The translations under genes were made by a program, and so were the position numbers. Shown here one piece after another: positions 16,135 through 24,134 of a stretch of DNA of 64,000 nt; positions within the stretch are counted from its first letter, which is position 1; each line of letters starts with the position of its first letter. The stretch spans positions 434,001 through 498,000 of the forward strand of contig NZ_LUAX01000007.1 in NCBI RefSeq assembly GCF_001695575.1. Reading direction: 5' to 3'. The notes beneath the pieces are model-generated. The model was given only the letters and a program-made list of their open reading frames with translations. It did no database searches and was not told where the DNA came from. Source of the DNA: Vibrio europaeus (GTDB lineage: Bacteria > Pseudomonadota > Gammaproteobacteria > Enterobacterales > Vibrionaceae).

Positions 16135-18242
16135 TAACCCGCCTCCCCACTCGCTTGCTTAAGCGCTTGTGTGACCGATTCATCAGTTAATATCACGGGC
16201 AGTGGGATGCCTTGAGGCGCATTAGGTCCATAGACAATATTAAACGGCACACCAAATCTGCCATTGGCTCGAAGATAATCTGTCACTAGGCCATCAGGGT
16301 GAGTCCAATCACCTTGGATAGGTGTGACATTAGGATGCTGAAGCGCCGAGTAAACGGGATCTTGCAAGATCACACCAATCTTGTTCGCTTTACAGGTCAC
16401 ACACCAGTCTGCTGTCACGTTAACAAACACAGTATTGCCATTGGCTACTGACTCAGTAATGGCTTCATTCGACAACCTAACCCACGGCAAATCTTCAGGT
16501 AAAGGTGTTGACCAATGATCCGCTGTCATACTTCCAATCACTAGCCCACCAGCGAGCAGCAGTAAAGATGCGCCACCAGAGATGACAAACGCTTTATCGC
16601 CATAAACCTTTTTGATGCGCATAAGCACAACGAGCAACGCGGTGACTGCTAGAACTATGACCCAGAACACTGGAAGGTGGTTAGCGAGCAAGTAAAGCAG
16701 CCAAACGCTGGTGAGAAGCATCATCACACCAAATAGCAGCTTCACCTTATTCATCCAAGCACCCGGCTTAGGCAGGTAAGAGGCAAGTCCAGGGAACAAT
16801 GCCACTATAATCCAAGGCAAAGCCATACCTAGCGCAAGAGCAGTAAAGATAACCAGCATATCTACGGTGCTAGCCGCTAATGCAAATGCAACAGCCGTCC
16901 CTAAGAAAGGCGCAGAACATGGCGTCGCAAGTAGCGTAGCAAACATACCTTGCAGATAGTGCCCTGCATAAGAGTTATCCCCTTTTGAGGCAAGCCACGT
17001 ATTGGTGTTCGACGATAGCCTAATTTCAAACAAACCAAGCATATTGGCACCAAACAGAGCCGTAACCGCCACCATAAAACCGATAAACCAAGGGCTCTGG
17101 AACTGAATACCCCAGCCAATGGCACTACCAGAGAACTTCAAAATCAGCAGAAATGCCGCCAATAACCAGAACGAAGTCAAAATCCCCGCTGAAGAAGCAA
17201 GAAACTGCAAGCGCACTTTGCGACGCTCTATACCTTGGGCGCTAATGACACCGCTCAACTTCATCCCCAACACAGGGAGTACACATGGCATCACGTTGAG
17301 TATCAGTCCGCCCAGTAAGGCAAAACCAATCATCTCAACCAATGAGAAGCTTGGTATGGGTGCAGACACGAGACCTTTTGTCACTTGCGCGGCTTGCTCA
17401 GCGATAAAGTCCGTATCCTTAATGGTCACATCGACGGACTGTTCGCTTAGATTGATGTCACCAAGCCATGTCGATACATCAAACACTGCGACAAGTTTTT
17501 CTCCCTCAACTTTAAGATGGTTGAGCGCATAACTGTAATCACTGATCGCCTCTACTCGACTATCTATAATAAGTTCGGGTGCATCCCAGCCTAAAGGTTT
17601 TATCAAAGTCACTTGAAGCTGATTAGTCGAACTATCCCAAACTGCACTTTGCTCTGAAATCAAAGGGGATGCTTTAGGCACCTGACTGATCGCTTGAGCA
17701 TGTTGGTACATAGCCTGTTCTGAGACGACCAACTCACTCGGTATAAAGTCCAAGCTAAATGGATAATCGGTCAATACACAGATGGTGGTACATGAAGATA
17801 ACGTCAGCTTAGCATCGAGACTCACTGGCTTGTTAAAGTCTTCGACGTGCAGCGTCATTGGGATCAAGGTATCCCCTTTGTAACCAAGGGTGTTGATACC
17901 GAGTAGATTAAACTGCTGTGGGTAAGGCCAATGCCAGTCAACGGATTCCAGATTAGAAGAACCCTGCCATGAAATACTTGGCGCTATGCCTCCTTCACCG
18001 GGCGAGCGCCAATAGGTTTTCCAGTCACCTTCTAAAGAAACTTCTAGAAAACCTTCGACAGTTTTATCTGTAGGGTTTACTTGCCCTGTCACGACAAAGC
18101 GAGTTTTTGCAGGAGGATGATCCGGATTAACCATCCACCCCGTCTCAACCTGCGCAAATGCTAAGGTCGAGAAAAGCACACTGCTCAGCATAAGAAAAAA
18201 GCTCAGCAGATTAAAAGGTGCAAATCGAGTTTGTTTTATCAT
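16134..18242 (-). CDS. scsB: ScsB/DsbD-like transmembrane thiol reductant carrier
   Basis: 702 aa. Order: signal peptide (to about residue 30); a large periplasmic N-domain with the SSCTTICVLTDYPF Cys pair; eight hydrophobic helices with the redox Cys in NVMPCVLPVLGMKLSG and LATPCSAPFLGTAVAF; and a C-terminal periplasmic thioredoxin domain with TADWCVTCKANK. This passes electrons from cytoplasmic thioredoxin to ScsC and ScsD. Longer than E. coli DsbD, with the N-domain typical of ScsB. ATG 18242, with TTGGA seven bases upstream, is preferred to the in-frame TTG at 18254. First of three tightly packed genes. Confidence 0.88.
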   Translation of the reverse strand: MIKQTRFAPFNLLSFFLMLSSVLFSTLAFAQVETGWMVNPDHPPAKTRFVVTGQVNPTDKTVEGFLEVSLEGDWKTYWRSPGEGGIAPSISWQGSSNLESVDWHWPYPQQFNLLGINTLGYKGDTLIPMTLHVEDFNKPVSLDAKLTLSSCTTICVLTDYPFSLDFIPSELVVSEQAMYQHAQAISQVPKASPLISEQSAVWDSSTNQLQVTLIKPLGWDAPELIIDSRVEAISDYSYALNHLKVEGEKLVAVFDVSTWLGDINLSEQSVDVTIKDTDFIAEQAAQVTKGLVSAPIPSFSLVEMIGFALLGGLILNVMPCVLPVLGMKLSGVISAQGIERRKVRLQFLASSAGILTSFWLLAAFLLILKFSGSAIGWGIQFQSPWFIGFMVAVTALFGANMLGLFEIRLSSNTNTWLASKGDNSYAGHYLQGMFATLLATPCSAPFLGTAVAFALAASTVDMLVIFTALALGMALPWIIVALFPGLASYLPKPGAWMNKVKLLFGVMMLLTSVWLLYLLANHLPVFWVIVLAVTALLVVLMRIKKVYGDKAFVISGGASLLLLAGGLVIGSMTADHWSTPLPEDLPWVRLSNEAITESVANGNTVFVNVTADWCVTCKANKIGVILQDPVYSALQHPNVTPIQGDWTHPDGLVTDYLRANGRFGVPFNIVYGPNAPQGIPLPVILTDESVTQALKQASGEAG

Positions 18243-18374
18243 TGTTGTGTCCAATTGAAACCAATCTAATAAATAGATACTCAGATATCTATTCTGGTTG
18301 GTATAAGCCCCTCAATGAGGGAATAACAAATACGAGCTATCTCTGGCTAAAATTCAAGCCAGTAACGAATTTGT

Positions 18375-18740
18375 TTACTCTCGGAACACGCAGAAAGTGA
18401 GATGAAGACGGGATTTGGGGACTATAGGTTCAGTAAACTGAGGAGATGCCTGCCTAGTGGAAACAAGCCAAGCAACAATCACCAACAGCGCAACAAAGAA
18501 AGAAACCACGACGTGATCAAGATTAACCTTGGCACTGCCTAAAAGCTTCTCTGTTAAATCACACTGCTTGCTTATGTCTGTCGATTGATCGGTAACATGG
18601 GTGCTATCGGCAAGAGAAGCATACTTGTACTCACACACCGTTAGCATGCCTGAATTTTGCGTAAGACAAATCGCAAACACCCAGCCAATTAGGACTAGAG
18701 TGATTTTTGCAGATTGTGTCGTAGCAAAGTTTTTAAACAT
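18375..18740 (-). CDS. Small membrane protein upstream of scsB, function unknown
   Basis: About 121 aa from ATG 18740 (127 aa if the GTG at 18758 is used; neither has a clear ribosome site). Two hydrophobic segments (about residues 12-32 and 78-97 from the ATG) flank a periplasmic loop with two Cys (TVCEY and KQCDLTEK); the tail ends LHLTFCVFRE with a third Cys. I do not recognise a named family. Position 130 bp upstream of scsB on the same strand, together with the loop cysteines, suggests a metal- or thiol-linked role. This is inference only. Confidence 0.6.
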   Translation of the reverse strand: MFKNFATTQSAKITLVLIGWVFAICLTQNSGMLTVCEYKYASLADSTHVTDQSTDISKQCDLTEKLLGSAKVNLDHVVVSFFVALLVIVAWLVSTRQASPQFTEPIVPKSRLHLTFCVFRE

Positions 18741-18823
18741 ACTGTGCGAGTTACTCACGATTTTAAGCCAGAGATTATGACAACCCCAAACGCCAACATT
18801 GTTAGTTTAATGTGAGAAGTCTC

Positions 18824-19243
18824 TTAGACAATTTTCTTTTGTAAGAAAATCTTATCAACGCCCGCGGTTGGAAATCCCGTATAACGTCCAACTTCTTCAA
18901 ATCCTAATTTGGCATAAAAACCCGGAGCTTGAAAGCTGTAGGTATCAAGATATAAATCTGTAACGCCTAAAGCACTTGCTTCAGACTCGATGCACTCCAT
19001 CAACAATGAACCAATGCCAGACTTTCTTTCACGCTCATCCACCCAAAGAAACTCGACAAACAGCGTATTGGTAAATATTTCGCCCGTTAAACCACCGGCG
19101 AAATTACCCTCATCATCTTCTATGTAGCAAGCGAGACTCTGAATGTCCTCATCCGGGAAGTGCTGCATGTTGAATGCTTTCAAGCCATTGTAGATAACAT
19201 CTTTAATGTTCTTCGGCGGGTTAAGTACAAACTGAACATTCAT
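18824..19243 (-). CDS. GNAT family N-acetyltransferase
   Basis: 139-aa single-domain acetyltransferase of unknown substrate. The acetyl-CoA loop is seen as DERERKSGIGSLLMECIESEA (R/Q-x-x-G-x-G/A, motif A), followed by YLDTYSFQAPGFYAKLGFEEVGRYTGFP (motif B). I take ATG 19243, which has GGAAGGAG directly upstream at the right spacing, over the ATG/alternative start at 19288, which would add 15 residues lying inside the terminator of the upstream gene. It is transcribed away from the LysE-type exporter and is probably its own unit. Confidence 0.85.
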   Translation of the reverse strand: MNVQFVLNPPKNIKDVIYNGLKAFNMQHFPDEDIQSLACYIEDDEGNFAGGLTGEIFTNTLFVEFLWVDERERKSGIGSLLMECIESEASALGVTDLYLDTYSFQAPGFYAKLGFEEVGRYTGFPTAGVDKIFLQKKIV

Positions 19244-19271
19244 AGGCGCTCCTTCCTTGTTTCCATATAGA

Positions 19272-19299
19272 TCAAAAAAGGCCAGCAAACGCTGGCCTT
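19272..19299 (-). terminator. Rho-independent terminator of the LysE-type exporter gene
   Basis: Read on the minus strand: AAGGCCAGC, loop GTTT, GCTGGCCTT, then TTTTTGAT. Perfect 9-bp stem directly after the exporter stop codon (19310) and about 30 bases ahead of the GNAT gene start. Confidence 0.88.
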
Positions 19300-19309
19300 C
19301 TTAATGCGG

Positions 19310-19942
19310 TTAGCTCGCAAATGAGCTTAACATCCAAATCGCTAACGCGACAAATATCAGCCCCATAAACTTATGCTGATATGTTCTAAATTTAGCGTTT
19401 TCGAGTAGCGGCTTACCCAACGTTCCCACTAGTGCCACTAGCAGTAAGTTGAACAAGAGACCTAATACATTCAGTAGCAAACCCAGTGCTAACATTTGTT
19501 CGCCAGAACTTGCGGTAATATTGCTGGAAACAAATTGAGGCAAGAACATCACAAAAAACACTAACGCTTTAGGGTTGAGTAAGTTGCTTACCAAAGCTCT
19601 TTGGTAAAAGGTGGTCGCGACCTTGTTTGAGCCATCCATTTGAGGCGCATCAGCGGCACTTGCACGAATACAGTCCCACCCCATTTTTAGCAAGTAAGCC
19701 CCACCTAATAAGTGCAACGCTTTTAACGCAATCGGGCTCATGGCAATCAGTGCTGAAACACCGAGTGCAGCAAGCAGAGTTAGGATAATCCCTGAAGTGG
19801 CGTTACCTAAGCTAGCAAAGATGCCCACTTTACGACCGTAGCTCATACTTGAACTGGCGATAAGCAACATATCCGGACCAGGCAACAATAAAAGTGCAAC
19901 AACAGCGGTCAAGTAAACCGGCAGCACAGAAATATCAATCAT
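19310..19942 (-). CDS. LysE/RhtB family amino-acid exporter
   Basis: 210-aa inner-membrane exporter with about six helices. The N-terminal family signature LLLLPGPDMLLIASSSMSYGRKVGIFASLG is evident in pieces (PGPDML; GRKVGIFASLGNATS), and NLLNPKALVFFVMFLPQFV is the second conserved block. This family exports lysine, homoserine, threonine or related amino acids; the substrate is not predictable. It is divergent from an AraC regulator, across an intergenic region with a 9-bp inverted repeat and a 15-bp motif that recurs before azlC, which suggests joint regulation. Confidence 0.85.
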   Translation of the reverse strand: MIDISVLPVYLTAVVALLLLPGPDMLLIASSSMSYGRKVGIFASLGNATSGIILTLLAALGVSALIAMSPIALKALHLLGGAYLLKMGWDCIRASAADAPQMDGSNKVATTFYQRALVSNLLNPKALVFFVMFLPQFVSSNITASSGEQMLALGLLLNVLGLLFNLLLVALVGTLGKPLLENAKFRTYQHKFMGLIFVALAIWMLSSFAS

Positions 19943-20022
19943 GGTTATAATTTTAGAAAAGCAAAAACGGCGGCATTTTAGTCCAACAAAATCAATTTAT
20001 CCACCACAAACAATAAATAGAT

Positions 20023-20056
20023 AATCACAAAGGTAGATTAAATGACTTTTGTGATT
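20023..20056. promoter_or_regulatory. Inverted repeat between lysE-type gene and araC-type gene
   Basis: AATCACAAA (20023-20031) and TTTGTGATT (20048-20056) form a perfect 9-bp inverted repeat with a 16-base spacer. It lies midway between the divergent starts. It could be a regulator site; no known consensus fits well. Confidence 0.4.
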
Positions 20057-20080
20057 GTTAATAAAATGAACATCAATTTG

Positions 20081-20095
20081 AGCAATTTTGTACAA
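20081..20095 (+). promoter_or_regulatory. 15-bp repeat motif, copy 1 (upstream of the AraC regulator)
   Basis: AGCAATTTTGTACAA occurs here and identically at 21000-21014, the first at -82 from the regulator start and the second at -76 from the azlC start. Matching sequence and near-equal distance make a shared operator of the AraC protein the simplest reading. Confidence 0.55.
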
Positions 20096-20162
20096 AAATA
20101 ACTAAGGCCTATAAGCTAGACTGTGAGATCCGTAAATAGACATTAGAGCGCAAGGAAAGCTT

Positions 20163-20987
20163 ATGGCGAAAGGCAGTAAAGAATCAGCCAGTTTTCATTT
20201 AGCCAGTGAGCTAGGTGGGCTTGAATTGTTAGATGCGAAATATACGCATCAGAATTTCTCTCGTCATAGCCACGAGGGCTATACCATAGGTGTGATTGAG
20301 AAAGGGGCACAACGCTTTTATCGCACTGGAGGTAATCACATTGCCCCGCAAGACAGCATCATTTTAGTCAATGCAGATGAAGTTCATAACGGCCAAACGG
20401 CGACTGAAGGGGGCTGGGAGTACAAGGCCATGTATCCATTACCTGAGCAGTTTGCGCAGCTTACGGAAGGACTCTCATCTGGCTCATCCATCCCTTACTT
20501 TCCTGAGCCCGTCGTTTATGATCCAGAGCTCGCACAACAATTACGCTTAGTGTTTGACACTTTAGCCCAATCAGACAATAAGCTGCTTAGGGAAACATTG
20601 ATCTATGGCACCTTAGTCAAACTCGTTTCGCGTCACAGCAAGTCGAAACTCGATTGGGAGCCGAAGACACGCAGCCAACGCCAGTTGTTGTTAGTTAAAG
20701 AATTTTTGGACGATTTCCCACAAGCAGATGTCAGCCTTGAGGATTTATCCAAACTGGCGGGACTTAGCCCTTATTATCTCACGCGTAGTTTTCAAAAAGA
20801 GTTCGGCCTACCGCCACACGCCTATCAGATCCAAGCGCGGCTCAGGGTAGCAAAACAGCTTCTCCGTCAAGGGCTTAAGATTTCAGACGTTGCTCAGGAA
20901 ACGGGGTTTCACGATCAAAGCCATTTCCATAGGCATTTCAAGCGTGCTTTAGGTGTCACACCCAAACAGTTTATCGGCAAAGCATAG
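20163..20987 (+). CDS. AraC family transcriptional regulator with cupin domain
   Basis: 274 aa. N-terminal AraC-type ligand pocket (about residues 15-160; RHSHEGYTIGVIEKGAQRFY, then VNADEVHNGQ) and C-terminal double helix-turn-helix (about 175-272; DLSKLAGLSPYYLTRSFQKE and ISDVAQETGFHDQSHFHRHFKRALGVTPKQF). Family members of this layout next to LysE or AzlCD genes usually control amino-acid efflux. Here it sits between a divergent LysE-type exporter and azlC-azlD. A 15-bp motif is repeated before this gene and before azlC, so autoregulation together with azlCD control is likely. Confidence 0.88.
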   Translation: MAKGSKESASFHLASELGGLELLDAKYTHQNFSRHSHEGYTIGVIEKGAQRFYRTGGNHIAPQDSIILVNADEVHNGQTATEGGWEYKAMYPLPEQFAQLTEGLSSGSSIPYFPEPVVYDPELAQQLRLVFDTLAQSDNKLLRETLIYGTLVKLVSRHSKSKLDWEPKTRSQRQLLLVKEFLDDFPQADVSLEDLSKLAGLSPYYLTRSFQKEFGLPPHAYQIQARLRVAKQLLRQGLKISDVAQETGFHDQSHFHRHFKRALGVTPKQFIGKA

Positions 20988-20999
20988 AGCGAAATAACC

Positions 21000-21014
21000 A
21001 GCAATTTTGTACAA
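21000..21014 (+). promoter_or_regulatory. 15-bp repeat motif, copy 2 (upstream of azlC)
   Basis: Exact second copy of AGCAATTTTGTACAA, 76 bp before the azlC ATG and just past the stop codon of the AraC gene. See the copy at 20081-20095. Confidence 0.55.
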
Positions 21015-21075
21015 GCCGATAGTACATCCGTGTGAGTTAATACGAACATTATCCATCACACTAAAAACAATAATT

Positions 21076-21795
21076 ATGAATACCATGACCTTAGAACAAG
21101 ACAGACAACTCAGCCACTCTCAACTTTTTTGGCAAGGTACCCTTGCAATGGTACCACTCAGTATTGCCGTTATCCCTTGGGGATTGCTTGCAGGTTCATT
21201 TGCCATAGAATCTGGACTGACCGTTGTAGAGAGCCAAGCTTTATCAGCCATCCTCTTTGCTGGATCTGCTCAGCTCGTTGCCACTGGGATGTTTAAAGCA
21301 GGTGCAACACTCGCGACTATGCTGCTCGCGATATTTTTTATCACTTCTAGGCACCTACTCTATAGCGTCTCAATGCGAGATAAAGTAAGCCCACTTCCAC
21401 TCAGGTGGAGGCTCGGACTCGGGTTTCTTTTAACAGATGAACTGTTTGCCATTTGTGGTCAACAATCTGAAAAGCAATTTAATCGCTGGTACGCATTGGG
21501 AGCAGGACTGAGCTTTTATTTGTGTTGGAATCTCGCCACACTCGCAGGCATTGTTGCAGGGAGCTATATCCCAGCTTTAAATGAATTAGGATTAGAGTTT
21601 GCTGTCGCAGCGACGTTTATCGCCATTGTCGTTCCCAACGTGAAATCTTCTCCGGTACTTCTTGCCGTCATCGTTTCATTGGTCACGTCAGTCATTTGCT
21701 ATGCCCAAGGAATCGAGTCAGGGCTGATGATCGCCAGCGTTGCAGGCATGCTTGCCGGCTATTTTGCCGAATCGCTAAAAGGAGATAACCAATGA
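21076..21795 (+). CDS. azlC: AzlC family branched-chain amino-acid exporter, large subunit
   Basis: 239-aa membrane protein. It has the AzlC pattern of PLSIAVIPWGLLAGSFAIESGLT near the N-terminus and FAGSAQLVATGMF plus ITSRHLLYSVSM in the middle, with about seven helices in total. With AzlD it forms an exporter known for branched-chain amino acids and analogues (AzlCD, YgaZH). ATG 21076 is chosen; the open frame from 21007 begins with TTG inside the repeated motif region. The ribosome site is weak. Its stop overlaps the azlD start by four bases. Confidence 0.88.
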   Translation: MNTMTLEQDRQLSHSQLFWQGTLAMVPLSIAVIPWGLLAGSFAIESGLTVVESQALSAILFAGSAQLVATGMFKAGATLATMLLAIFFITSRHLLYSVSMRDKVSPLPLRWRLGLGFLLTDELFAICGQQSEKQFNRWYALGAGLSFYLCWNLATLAGIVAGSYIPALNELGLEFAVAATFIAIVVPNVKSSPVLLAVIVSLVTSVICYAQGIESGLMIASVAGMLAGYFAESLKGDNQ

Positions 21796-22100
21796 TTATG
21801 CTGTCTATTCTAGCGATGACTGTGTTGGTTTTTGCGAGCCGATATCTTTTCTTAGAACCGCGCTTACCTTTAAGGCTCAACCCTCAGGCTCAGCGACTAC
21901 TGAAATACTCTAGTCCTGCAGTGTTGACCGCAATTTGGGCACCGATTGTCTTTATGCCAGAAAAACAGCTTTGGCTCTCAGCAGGTAACCCTTATTTGAT
22001 TGGTGCACTCATTGCGGCGTTTTTAGCTTGGAAAACCAAGAATGTTCTCTTAACAACCTTGGTTAGTATGGTGGTGTTTCTGTGCCTAAAGCTGATCTAG
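21792..22100 (+). CDS. azlD: AzlD family small exporter subunit
   Basis: 102-aa protein with about three to four helices, matching AzlD/YgaH: ASRYLFLEPRLPLRLNPQAQRLLKYSSPAVLTAIWAPIVF in pieces (LKYSSPAVL is the family core). It partners with AzlC. Good ribosome site GGAGATAACC before ATG 21792; overlaps azlC by ATGA. The last bases of its stop codon (CTAG) overlap the stop codon of a 37-residue gene on the opposite strand. Confidence 0.85.
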   Translation: MIMLSILAMTVLVFASRYLFLEPRLPLRLNPQAQRLLKYSSPAVLTAIWAPIVFMPEKQLWLSAGNPYLIGALIAAFLAWKTKNVLLTTLVSMVVFLCLKLI

Positions 22101-22210
22101 CCAAACAAGGCTGCGAGTAGGAGCAAAACAACCGCCATTATCGCCACGCACTTGAGAAGTAGGCCGACATTGTTGCTTCCACCTTTTGGTGCTTGATTAC
22201 AACAACCCAT
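22097..22210 (-). CDS. 37-residue single-helix membrane protein
   Basis: Frame too short for usual cutoffs. The product starts MGCCNQAPKGGSNNVGLL and ends in a strongly hydrophobic helix (KCVAIMAVVLLLLAALFG). Support for being real: ATG 22210 has an excellent ribosome site (TTGGAGG, 9 bases upstream), the protein has a clean one-helix layout with a Cys-Cys pair near the N-terminus, and the codon frame is uninterrupted. Function unknown. Its Shine-Dalgarno lies in the 3' arm of a perfect hairpin that also looks like the terminator of the upstream hydrolase gene. It ends overlapping the azlD stop on the other strand. Confidence 0.7.
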   Translation of the reverse strand: MGCCNQAPKGGSNNVGLLLKCVAIMAVVLLLLAALFG

Positions 22211-22216
22211 AATAAA

Positions 22217-22246
22217 AACCTCCAATTGAACTCTCAATTGGAGGTT
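22217..22246 (-). terminator. Hairpin: terminator of FAH gene and Shine-Dalgarno-bearing leader of the 37-residue gene
   Basis: AACCTCCAATTGA (22217-22229), 4-base loop, TCAATTGGAGGTT (22234-22246): a perfect 13-bp stem. On the minus strand the 3' arm runs into TTTTTATT and then ATG, so it resembles a terminator for the hydrolase gene ending at 22280. The same arm contains the GGAGG of the small gene. Confidence 0.75.
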
Positions 22247-22279
22247 AATCCTTGACCTAGGGGCAGAGTAAAGCGTTAA

Positions 22280-22894
22280 TTATTGAGCAACCCACTCAAT
22301 CTCTATCAGCGTTTTGTCACCGGACTTTAATCGAGCTAAGAACACATCGTCAGCATGCACTTCACCTACACCTTGTGGGGTACCGGTCATAATGATGTCA
22401 CCATCGCACAAGGTGGTGTAACTCTTGAGCTCTTCAACAATTACTGCTGGCGAATAAATCATTTGTTTCACCGAGCCTTTTTGAACACGAACACAATTGA
22501 TAAACAGTTCAATTTCTAACGAGTCTATCTCGAACCCAACTAATGGGACAAAACGACTAAACACCGCTGAGCCATCAAACGCTTTTGCGCGCTCCCAAGG
22601 TAAGCCTTTTTCTTTTAAGCGAGATTGTAGATCGCGCTTGGTTAGATCGAGTCCAACACCCACCGCAGACAACTTGCCCTGCTTAACGATAAAGCAGATT
22701 TCGCCTTCGTAGTGGAGTCGCTCTTGATGAAAGGAGCTCAAATGAGAAGCAATCGAGGAGGGAGGTTTGGAAAACACCACCATTTGCTCAGGAACAGAAT
22801 TCTTCAGCTCTTGGATATGTTCTAAATAGTTACGACCAACACATAGAATCTTGCTTGGCTTAACCAAAGCGTCTCCAAGTTTTACTGAACTCAT
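22280..22894 (-). CDS. Fumarylacetoacetate hydrolase family protein
   Basis: 204-aa FAH-fold hydrolase/decarboxylase (YcgM/FAHD1-like). Motifs: KILCVGRNYLEHIQEL at the N-terminus, FSKPPSSI, the metal-binding HYEGEICFIV (E-x-E pair with a later D), and IMTGTPQGVGEV near the end. Such proteins act on acylpyruvates or oxaloacetate with Mg or Mn in the cytoplasm; the true substrate is not fixed by sequence. Single-gene unit on the minus strand, followed by a perfect hairpin. The family usually has about 215 residues, so it looks complete. Confidence 0.85.
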   Translation of the reverse strand: MSSVKLGDALVKPSKILCVGRNYLEHIQELKNSVPEQMVVFSKPPSSIASHLSSFHQERLHYEGEICFIVKQGKLSAVGVGLDLTKRDLQSRLKEKGLPWERAKAFDGSAVFSRFVPLVGFEIDSLEIELFINCVRVQKGSVKQMIYSPAVIVEELKSYTTLCDGDIIMTGTPQGVGEVHADDVFLARLKSGDKTLIEIEWVAQ

Positions 22895-23015
22895 GCCACC
22901 ATCCCTGACGTAATTTAAGAAGCTAGCATTCTAAGCTAAGTGGCTAATAAAAAAACGATTTGGTTTCAAAATTAAGAGCTCATACCCAATATTACTGAGG
23001 GATCACTCATCAGAA

Positions 23016-23048
23016 TAGAAAAACGCCTATCCAATCCCGAATAGGCGT
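23016..23048 (-). terminator. Terminator of the porin gene
   Basis: ACGCCTAT (23023-23030) and ATAGGCGT (23041-23048) form an 8-bp stem with a 10-base loop; the minus strand continues into TTTTC. It lies about 40 bases after the porin stop. Confidence 0.75.
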
Positions 23049-23084
23049 CAACACGATAGATGTGTTAAGGCAGTAGATTCTTAG

Positions 23085-24134
23085 TTATAGGAAGTAACGT
23101 GCACCGATAGTCCACTTGTCTTCATCTTTAGTTGCGGGATCATCATCACCTAGGTCGAACTGATAGCCAGCAAATCCAACTAAGCTAGGAGTAAAGCTAT
23201 ATTCTGCTTGTACTGCACTTTGGCTAAATTCTTTAGCTTTAGCGGAAGTCGAAAGAAGCTTACCTTCCACTTTTTCGTAGTTCACACTCAAGTTAAGTCC
23301 ATTTTCTAAACCGTAAGCCAGAACAGCTTCTGATTGGTTTGACTCATAGTAACTCTTATAGAAATTCTCATTGTCTGCATAGACTAGTGCGCCATAAATA
23401 CCATTGCCATAGCTACCATATTTAAGTGACACTGCATGAGACTTCGCTTTGGTATTATCTACATCACCGCTGTTATACACGTAACCTAATGAAGCGCCCA
23501 TAGCGGAGAAAGAAACCGCCACCTGACCTCGGGCATCATACTCAGCAGTTGAACGTGTCACCGTCACGGTCCCATCACCAGTCGAAGCTGTTTCTGTTGA
23601 ATCAGAGTGCTTACCTTGCCAACCTAAGCCAAGACTCAAAGACATATCTTCTGCAAATGATAAGCTATTGCGGTATGTGACCATTTTGTCACCACGCGCT
23701 GTAGCGAGATTGCCATGATTTGAGTACAAAAAGTCGTTAGCGAACGCAATTGGCATGTCCGCTACACCAGCGATATCATAGTAAGGTGCCCACTGAGTAC
23801 CGAAAGCGATTCGCCCTGCTTGCTCGTGGCTCGCACCTATGTAGCCTAGACGAGTAGTGAATGAAGTATCACCGCCGCCTAGGTAATTCAGTGCCCATTC
23901 ACCTTTAGCGTCGACTGTAATTCCATTGCCTAGATCTTGAGTTCCTCCGACGTTTAAACGAGGCGATACCTGGTGAACTTCGACTTCTTTACTAGAGCCA
24001 TATTCACCGATGCCTACATCAACATAACCACCGAGAGAAAGAGTTGAACCTTCGCTGTTGTAAATTTCTGCTGCGAAGGCGTTAGTACCACATGCTGCTG
24101 CCGCGATAGAGACGGCTAATAATTTAATGTTCAT
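23085..24134 (-). CDS. General outer-membrane porin (Gram-negative porin family)
   Basis: 349 aa with a Sec signal (MNIKLLAVSIAAAACGTNAFAA, cleavage before EIYNSEG). The mature chain opens with SEGSTLSLGGYVDVGIGEYG, typical of Vibrio/Photobacterium porins, has alternating aromatic strands throughout, and ends with a Phe-type beta strand (WTIGARYFL; the terminal residue is Leu after Phe). It forms a trimeric diffusion channel. It resembles OmpU/OmpL-type porins but is not close enough by eye to name. Single gene with its own terminator; a 350-bp region without genes lies upstream. Confidence 0.85.
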   Translation of the reverse strand: MNIKLLAVSIAAAACGTNAFAAEIYNSEGSTLSLGGYVDVGIGEYGSSKEVEVHQVSPRLNVGGTQDLGNGITVDAKGEWALNYLGGGDTSFTTRLGYIGASHEQAGRIAFGTQWAPYYDIAGVADMPIAFANDFLYSNHGNLATARGDKMVTYRNSLSFAEDMSLSLGLGWQGKHSDSTETASTGDGTVTVTRSTAEYDARGQVAVSFSAMGASLGYVYNSGDVDNTKAKSHAVSLKYGSYGNGIYGALVYADNENFYKSYYESNQSEAVLAYGLENGLNLSVNYEKVEGKLLSTSAKAKEFSQSAVQAEYSFTPSLVGFAGYQFDLGDDDPATKDEDKWTIGARYFL

